64,000 nucleotides of DNA from Amycolatopsis sp. WQ 127309. Lineage in GTDB: Bacteria; Actinomycetota; Actinomycetes; Mycobacteriales; Pseudonocardiaceae. The DNA lies in NCBI RefSeq assembly GCF_023023025.1, contig NZ_CP095481.1, forward strand, positions 310,001-374,000. Reading direction: 5' to 3'. The notes below the pieces were generated by a model that saw nothing but the letters and a program-made list of their open reading frames with translations, was not told the DNA's origin and ran no database searches. The translations under genes and the position numbers were made by a program. Shown here piece by piece: positions 39,701 to 48,700 of the stretch (positions are counted from its first letter, which is position 1; every line of letters starts with the position of its first letter).

Positions 39701-42700
39701 CCGAGAGGAGAAAGACCTGCTCATCGTTCTCGGATCGCCACGCCTGGGCGAACACCGCGCCTTCGCCGCCCACGAGCACGTGCCCGGGGCCGGCCGCCAG
39801 CCGCTCCCAGAACGACGTCACGTCCGCTGCGGTGCCGAGCCGTTCGGCGAGCGCGCTCCGCGCAGAGCCCGGGAGAGCCGACTCGGGAATCACCTGTGGC
39901 GCGACGAGCCGCGCATACGCTTCGATACGCGCGCTGATCGACGCGTGCCCGTCCTGGGCCGCTCCGGCGAGCTGCTGCATCGCACCCGCCCAGTTCCGGA
40001 CCAGGGCCTGCCAGTCCGCCGGGTCCTGGTGCTCCTCTCGCGCCAGCTCCGCCGCCCTTGCCATGCCGGCCCGGAATTCCCGCTCGACCCGAGCCGCCCG
40101 GACCGCGAGCTGCCGCGCGCGCTCCGGTCCGGCCGGATGTCCTTCGGCCGAGCTCAGGGCATTCGTGAACCGTTTGACCGCGGCCATGCCCACCATCAGC
40201 AACCCGGCGACCGAGGGCACCCTGGCCCGCAGGGCGGAGTCGACGACGGCGGCCGCGGTGTCGTCACCGACCGGCCTCTCGAAGCCGCTGGCGGCGTAGA
40301 GCGCTTCCGTCATCGCCGCCGGACTGCCGGCCAGAACCGGAAACAGCGATCCATCGGTCAAAAGCCCCCTGCGCGCGATGGGAGGCAGGCTCATCGTGCC
40401 GAGCTTCGCGAGACGAACGGCGAGGGCATCCTCCGAGTCGTACCCGAGGTGGGCGACCAGGGAGTCTTCCGCTTCGAACGGATTTCCGCCTAGCTCGAGC
40501 CGGCTCGCGAGATCGTCCAGCAGCCGGCTGAACCCTTCCGGGGTCACCGGCCGGATCGTCTGGCGGTGCTCCCCGGCACCCGACGCGTCGGGAACGGTAC
40601 GGACCGGGACGTTTTCGGTGGCGAAGCGCGCGTCCCGGACCAGGTTCCGGACCGCTCCGCCGACCGCTTCACCCAGGTCGTCGACCACGGCGGCGAGCCT
40701 CGCGAGCTTCCGGCCGGTGTCCGGCAGCGGGTCGAACGTCTCGAGGGTGTCCACGCCCATCCGGGCCAGGTCCCGGCGCAGGGAACCGGTGACCGCGCGC
40801 GAATGCGCGAACTGGCCGAGGGCCGCTTCGGTCGCCTGCTCGTCCTCGAAGGTGGCCCACCGGACCTGGATGTCCGGGACGTTCGCGTCGGCGCCCGAAT
40901 CGCCGTCTCGCGGGGGCGTCGGCTGCCGGATCAGGATGCTCGGGCCACCACCCCGCGTGCCGGGAGCCGGCAGCGTGAGCCCGAGTTCCTTGAGGCCGTC
41001 CTCGTCGACAAGGAGATCCATCAGGCCGTCGGGCCCGGTCGCGTGGGGCGGCGCCGGCTCACCCTTCCGCGACACCAGGGTCACGGTGAAACTCGGTTCG
41101 GCGCGGACCCAGTAGACCTTCTTACCGGTGGCCGATTCGGTGCCGGCGGGCTCGACCGGCTCGGTCAAGGCGGCCTTGCCGAACTTCTTCGTGCCTTGCT
41201 CGCCGAGCAGCGAACTGGCCAAGCCACCCAGCAAGCCGCCCGAAACCACACCCTCGTGCGCGTCCTGCCGGACAGCCCGTTCGTCCGAACCGGTCGACTC
41301 GGTCAGCGACGCGCCGTCGATCTCCCGCACCACCTCGCGGCGGCCGAGGTCGAGCCGGATGTTCACCGAGGAGACCTTGCTGCTGCCGATGTCGACGCCG
41401 TAGCCGCCATCGGACAGCAGCTCGTGCAGTTGCTGGCTGGTCAGCGTTGTCCGCGTGCCCACCATGAAGATGAAGCCACGACGGGCGTTCAGCTGTTTGA
41501 CTATCCCGTCGAAGTGCTCCTGGAGGTGGGGTGCTTCGAACGGGAAGCCCCACACCGGCATCGTCTCCGGCAGGCCGGTCTTCCCGTCTGCCTGCCAGGC
41601 CTCCCGCAGGGATCCCTCCACTGTGGCCAATACCGGCCCGCGGGCGAAGAACATCGAGGGTACCGTCGTGCGCACCGCGGAACCGATGGTGAACGCCTCG
41701 AGACCCTGGTCGTCACGCACCGGCGCGTGACGCATGAACGGGATGTGCCGCCGGTACACCCCCGAGCGAGCCCAGGGCCGCACGTAGACCTCGACCTCGA
41801 GGCCGTAGTCACGTCGCTCGGCGTGGCCCGACCACTTGAAGGTCACGCTCCTGGTGGTGGTTCGCTCCGGTCCCGCGAAGGTTGTCTGCGTGCCCTCGAC
41901 CTTGGCGTGCGGATCGACGGCGTCGCCCAGCCCCAGCACTGACGAACCGGTGAACTCGGGCACCGGAATCGACGGCTTGACGTGCGTGGAAGCCCCGTAC
42001 TTCAGCTCCCGGACCGTGCCGGACCGGCCCCGGACCGTGGTCTTGACGGTCGACTCGTAGGTGTAGGCCCGGTCGGGCTCCCGGTCCAGCCCGTCGACCA
42101 GCTTGGCCTTGAGCACCGTCAGCTGTTCGAGCTTGCCCGACTGGCCGACGCGCTCGCCGAAGAGCTCCACGCCGCCCCGCAGCATCCCCCGCAGGATCTT
42201 GGGGAACCCGCCCAGCAGCAGCCGAGTGCCGAAACTGCGCACCATCGCGTCGTGCATCGACGCGTACTCGGCCGCGACCTTGGGGTCGCCGATCGTGGCC
42301 TCCCACTGACTCAACCGCGTACGCAGTTCGGTCAGCAGGTCGGTCACCATGTCCAAGCGCACCGGGTCCAGTTCACCGAGGATGTCGGACGGGTCCGCGA
42401 CCGGCCGGGTGGGGGTGGGCGGGTGTGCCGCGGCGCGATACGTGTCCTGGTCCTCGGACGCCAGCTTGACGACTTCCGCGTCCCCGAGCTCGCCGATGGT
42501 GGCGATGTCCGTCGCGGGCACCCACACGCTCACCGCGTGCGAAACGAACTTGCCCTTGCTCCGCGGGTCGGGTTCGCCGGCGTGCCGGCCGCCGAACGGG
42601 CCGGTCCAGCCCTCCTGTACGGACGAGCCCAGCGTGTGCGTCACGTCGTACTCGACCAGGTAGCCCCGCTCGACGCGGGACCGCCGGGTGTCGGACTGTA

Positions 42701-45700
42701 CCTTGGTCGACCCGGACTCACCCCGCCCGCGCGCGATCGACGCTTCCGCGCCGGCCCCGACCGTGGCGATCTCCCCGGCCGGTACCGAGACCTTGGTGGT
42801 GATTCCGAGCCCGATCAGCCTCTTCTGCTCCGGCGAAAGCTCGGTCTCGGTGTATCTGGTGTCCTCGAACCGGTGCGCGTCGTCCCGCCGGATGATCCGG
42901 GGGTTGAGGTAGCTCGTCGTCAGGTCGACGCTGCCGCTGAGGCCGCGGCTGCCCGTTCCCAGCAGGCTGCCGTCGTTGAAGCTTTCCAAGTCGAGCCGGT
43001 CGCCCGGGCCGGCGGCCAGTGACAGCCGGCCTTCCCGCTCCGCGCCGCTCGCCCACGCCTCCACGGCCTGCTGCGACACGTCTCGCTCGGGATTGCCCGC
43101 GTGCTGGTGACCGAGCGGGGTGGGACGGCCTCCGAGGACTCCGTGCTTCAACGCGCTGCGGGTCTTGCCTCGGACGCCTTCGGGATCCGGCCTCGAAACC
43201 AGGTCGACGATCGTCGTGATCAGATTGCGGACGGGGGCCATCGAGTCGATGTCGAACGCGGCGGGCAGCGAACCTCGCCGGTGGCCGTCCGCCAGCTGCG
43301 CGTGGTCGTCCTGCCAGGCGGTTTCGTTTTTCTCTTCGGCGTTGATGGTGACCCGGGTGCCGGGCCGGGTCGGCACGGCGATCTCGAGCTGTCCCCGGAT
43401 TTCCGGACTGCGATCCGCCGAGTCCTGCTGCTCCTCGTCCCGCCACGTCATCGGTTCGCCGAGGTCGTTCCAGCCGGAACCGAGCCGGGCCTCGACGGTG
43501 ACCGGGAAGTGGTACAGGTGAGCACCGCCGGTTCCGCCCGACCACTCGTGCCCGGCCGTGACGACCTGGGACACCGACCCACGCCGTTCCCGTTTCACCG
43601 AAGGCGCCAGCGACCCGCCGACGGTGACCGGCCCCGCGTCACCTTCGGCTTCGATCGCCAGGGACCCTTCCTGCTTGCGGGAGTTGGCCACCTGCAGGGT
43701 GTCGCCGGCCGTCAGCCGGCCGCCCACTTCCTTCCACGACGCGAGCTTCACGTAGTGGCCGTCTCCCCGTTCCACATCGCCGCCGAGGAAAAGGTCCTGC
43801 TCTCCGTCCAGCTTGAACCGCGCACCGTCGCCGCTGGTGAGCATCGCCCGGGCGTTCTCGTCAAGAAAGTCCTGCAGTTCTTCCTTGACTCGCTGAGTGT
43901 CGGCCTCGGCGACGATCTCGTCGACCACGAGCCGGCGCACGACCTGCGCGGCCACCCGGGTCAGTGTGTCAGTGGTGAGCCGCCACAATCCGTGAGCGTG
44001 ATCGGGCACCGAACTCATCGGGATCCCGGCACGGGGATCCGCCGGATCGGTGCTCGCGGAATCTCCGCTCTTGGACGAGTCCGAGTCCATCTCCCCGGGG
44101 TTCGCGATCGACAGCCGGGCCGCGCCGTTCACGGTCAGTTGCTGGAACGGACGGCCGCTGTCGGTCGAGCGCCACCGGTGACTGCCGGAGCCCGACCCAC
44201 TGCTCACCGGCCGGTCGCCGGTCGGACGGCCTTCCGAGACGATTGTGACCAAGAGCGGCAGTTCGATGTCGTGCGCGTCGAACTCGCCCCGGGTCTGTGC
44301 GTTCAGCTCGTGCACCAGCCCGGCCACGTGGGTTTCCGAGTCGGTGGCCGTGCGGCTGTAGGACAAGGTCGCCGAGAGCGAGGCCCCGAGCGCGTCCGCG
44401 ATCGACTCGCCCAGCCCGACGGAGAGCGAACCGCCCCAGTCCCGCGACCCGCTCTGGGAATCGCCGTGGGACGACGTGGACTTGCGCCGCTGCCCGAAGG
44501 AGCCACGGCTGCTGGCCCGGCGCGAGGAGGACGGGCGCGCGCCCGGCGGCTCGTGCCGGCGTCCCACCACGATCTCGATCGGGTGCCGGTGGTTGTCGAA
44601 GGTGAACTTCCGGCTGGCGAGTCCGCCGGTGACGAGGTCACGACCGTGCTTCGCGCCCAGCGCGGCCAGCCAGCTCCGCAGCTCGCGGGCCTCGTCCTTG
44701 CTCTCGTCGAGTTTCAGCAGGTCGCTGACGCCCCGGAAGATTTCGCCGGTGCCGGCCAGCGCCACGTGCTTGATGCGCTTGCGGGCGTCCCGGAACGCGT
44801 CGAAGACCTTGTCCCGCTCCGCTTGGGTGAGGTGGCCGGGCAAGGTCGGGTACCCGACGGGCAGCAGCCCGGCGTCCACCACGGACGAGTCGTACTTCGG
44901 CCAGTCGAGATCCAGCCGGACCGTCACGTCACGGGGGTCCTGCGACCGATCGCGCCGTCGGTGCCCCTTGCGGAACACTGACACCTGGTGCACCACGTCG
45001 TGCGTGGACCGGGTCACTTCGCGCCGCTCCTGCACCTCGACCGTGCTGGACGTCGACTTCTCCGCGGTCACGGCGCGTTTCGAAGACGCACCGATTCCCT
45101 TGACGTTCGCGGCCAGGGTCACCGGACCGGCCGGCGCCGAGAGCAGGCTGGAGGGATTCAGAGGCGTCGTCTCGACCCCGTCGGCCGTCTTGGCGGCCTG
45201 CCCCCCGTGCTCACTGCTGCTGGTGAGCTCGACGGTGTCCGCCACGACGCCGGACGGCGGGCCGATCGCCGTCGCGGTCAGCCGGACCTCGACCCCGCGC
45301 AGGGTGTCCGCGGACCGGCCCTCGAGTGTCTCGTGGAAGTCCTTGAGCTGGTCGTCGGAGAACTTGTCGCCGACCCACGCTTCCCACTCGGCACGTTTCA
45401 GCCCGGCCACCTCGAGCTGGTCCAGCACCGTGGTCCGGATCCCCGCGAAGTCCGGGTCCCCCGCGACGGTGGGCTGCTCGATCCGGGCTTCTGCCAGGAG
45501 CATCTGCCCGAGCGTCGGCAGCGCGGCCCGAAGGGGTGACGCACCCGACGAGCGGCGTCGTGGCGTAAGCGACGCGGTGGGAGACAAGGTGTGCGGATCG
45601 TCGGTGGGGGCCGAGGACGGCCGGCCCGTTCCCAGCTCCACTCGTGGCGGTCGCGGTTCCCCCGAAGGACCGCCCGGGCCCGGGGGCTTCGGGGGTGCTT

Positions 45701-48700
45701 TGGTCGGGTAGTGCAACGCGCCGTAGGGCTCGCTCGACACGATCGAGGTCAGCGTCGCCCGCCCGGACGCGGGTTCCGGCCCGCGGTAGCCGCCACCGTG
45801 GTCACCCGCGGCGAGGGAGATCTCGTCGAGCGCGTCGAGATTGGCCCGGACCAGGAACTTCTCCTTGACGGGGTCAGGACCCATGATGCCCCGGACCGGA
45901 CGACGGTTCAGCCCCGCGGTGGTATCGAGGTATCCCTCGGCCAGCCCCGCCGTGTGGAAGATCTCGTGCAGCGCCCGTCCCGGGTCTTCGCCGAGGAACC
46001 ACTCGACCTGGTTCGTCTCGCCCTGTCCCGGCCGGAGCGTGACCGGGATGGGCCGCGACGGAAGCCGGTGCCAGTCCGGGTCGGCGCCGTCCGGGGCCCG
46101 GCCGTCGACGCGGAACCGAGCGTGGTCGCCGTTCCTGAACGGCAGACCGGAAAAGTACTTGTCCAGGTCGGCGTTGAGCTTGTGCAGGAACGTCTCACGC
46201 GTCTTCTGGTCGATCACGTCCGACACCAGGTCGATCGGGATGGCCATCTCCCGCACCCACACGCCCTCGGCGACTTGCTTGCGCCGGACGTCGAAGCGGA
46301 TCTGGGTGATAGGACCTTCCAGAAGCCCCCCTTCACGCCTCGGGTTCGCCTTCGGTTCGAAGCGCTCCGCGCTGTACCGCGTCCCCTCGACGCTGTCCCG
46401 GATCGCATCCCAGTTCGCCCAGTCGACCTTCTCCGGCGCCAGCGCGACCGTGTCGGCGGCGCGCGCACCCGGAACCATCGCCGCCAGTTCGGCAGCGTGC
46501 ACAGCCGCCGCTACGGCAGCCGCGTCGGCACCCTGGCCGTCACGTTCCGCGCGGTGCTCGTCCTGGTCCGGGTGGGACGCAGGGCGCGCCTGGCCGGCAC
46601 CGCCCGGACGGTTCTGCGGGTTCGAGCCTCCTGGCGGTTTGGCGTCGCCGGCCGAGCGGTCCGGCACCGGCGCCGTGCTTTCCGGCGAACCAGGACGGGT
46701 GGTCGGCACCGGCCGGGCGCCCGGATCAGCCCGCGACGTGGAGTCGGCGACTGCAGGTCCGGTGTCCGGCCGCGCCGCGCCGGTGATGGTGTCCGGCCGC
46801 ACCGGTCCGGTGCTGGCGCTCGGGGGCGTGGCCGAACGGGCCGTGGCCGCCGGTAACTCCGGTCCCGGCGCGTTCGGCGCGGTTCCACGGCCTGGTTCGG
46901 CGGGAGTGGCCGTACCGGGCACCGGCGGCCGGCCCTCGCCGCTGGGCAGAGCCTGCTTCGCATCCGACGGCGTCATGCCGGCACCACTCGCCGCGACGTG
47001 GGCGGGCGTACCGCTGACCGCGGCGGGCACGGATCCAGACGCGCTGGGCACGGCTGCGGACGGACCGGCGGCGGCCGCCGGCTGACCCTGCACCACCCCG
47101 CCAGGCCCAGGCGCGGCGGGCGCAGGCCCACTGCCGACCGCGGCGGCCACGGATCCTGACGCCCCGGGTACGACTGTGGAAGAACCAGTACCGGTGGCGG
47201 CCGCCGTCTGACCCTGCACTGCCGCACCAGACCCGGGCGAGCCCAGCACGGTGGACGCCGGCCCACCGCCGACCACCGCGGACACGGACTGACCGCGAGC
47301 CCCGCCATCGGAAGCCGGCGGGACAGGCGCGGCGGCGTTGCCCGCGACTTCGGCGACGGGTACCGGCGCAGCCAGCCCGGAGGGCGGTGCCGCCGTGGTG
47401 TCCCGGACACCGGCGGTGTCCCCCTGCGCCGGGGAAGCCACACCACTCGGCACCGCCTGGCCATCCCCCGAGCCCACCGATGCCGGGGCAGAAGCACCGG
47501 CGGGCGCCTCCCTTCCCCCTGTCGTTTCCGCGGTCGACGGGGAAGGCACGACGGTTTCCGGCGCGCCCAGGTCTGCCGAGGTGGATGCGGTCGGCTGCCC
47601 GGCCTCGGCCACTTGGCCCGCCCGGTTCGCCGTGGCGTCCTGGGACGTGCTCGCCGACGCCGCCGGCTCGGCGCCATGCGCGTCCACAGTGGACTGATCG
47701 GGCACGGCCACCACTGGCGCGCGATCGTCTCCGCTCCGCCCGAACACGGTCCCCAGCCCCCGGTCACCGGTCGCAACCGCCTGGCCGTCTTCGTAGGGAG
47801 GCGGGATCGTGTCCGCGGCCTGCTCCTCCTGCGGTGCCGACACCGTCGAATACGGTGGGGGCGGCACTTCCGAAGCTTGCGAGGTATCCGGCTTGACCCC
47901 ACCGATGGTCGTGACGTCGTGCAGGCTCTCGACCGGCTTACCCGCGCCGCTGCCGCTCTTCCCGCCGCCCTTGACGTCCCCGGAGATCACCGGGATCGGC
48001 CGCACCCGATCGACCGCGGCAAGGTCATCGTCCAGCGACTCGCTCTTGCCCCCGCCGGTCGCACCGCCACCGCCACGACCGCCCCCGAACCTGCCCAGCG
48101 CCCCCAGCGCACCCGCCCACGCCGCACCGGGCGCGTCCGTGATCTCGTTGATCAACGGCGTCGAAGCGATGGCCACCGCCACTTGCCCACCGCCGTACGC
48201 CAGGTCTCCCAGCCCCGCTACGTACCGCGGGACCTTCCCGGCCACCGCCGTCACGGCCGTTCTGCCCACCGAGGCTGATCCCAGTGCGAACGCGTGGAAG
48301 ACCCCGGCAGCGGCCCCGCCGATGAAGCCACCCTCCGCCGCCGAGAGAGCCGACTTGAAATCCACCCCGTCCCGCAGGCCGGCCGCGGCCTGAACCGTCT
48401 CGATACCGAGGTCCATACCCCCCATCAACCCCGCGCCGATGGCGCCGAACTTCAGCGTCTGCTTCCCGGTGACCAGCGCGGCGCCGCCGACCTCCTTCCA
48501 GGTCATCGCCTGAACCTTCGCCGCGGCCGCCTTGGCGCCCGACTTGATCGCGGCCGACGCCCCCGCCAAGGCGGCTTCGACGGACATCGAGCCCAGCTTC
48601 GCGACCAGTTCGCGAAACAGCGTCCACAGACCCACCCGCGCCGCGGCTTCGACGATCGGCACGAAGAAAGCACCGACCAGCGACGACAGCAGCGACGCAA

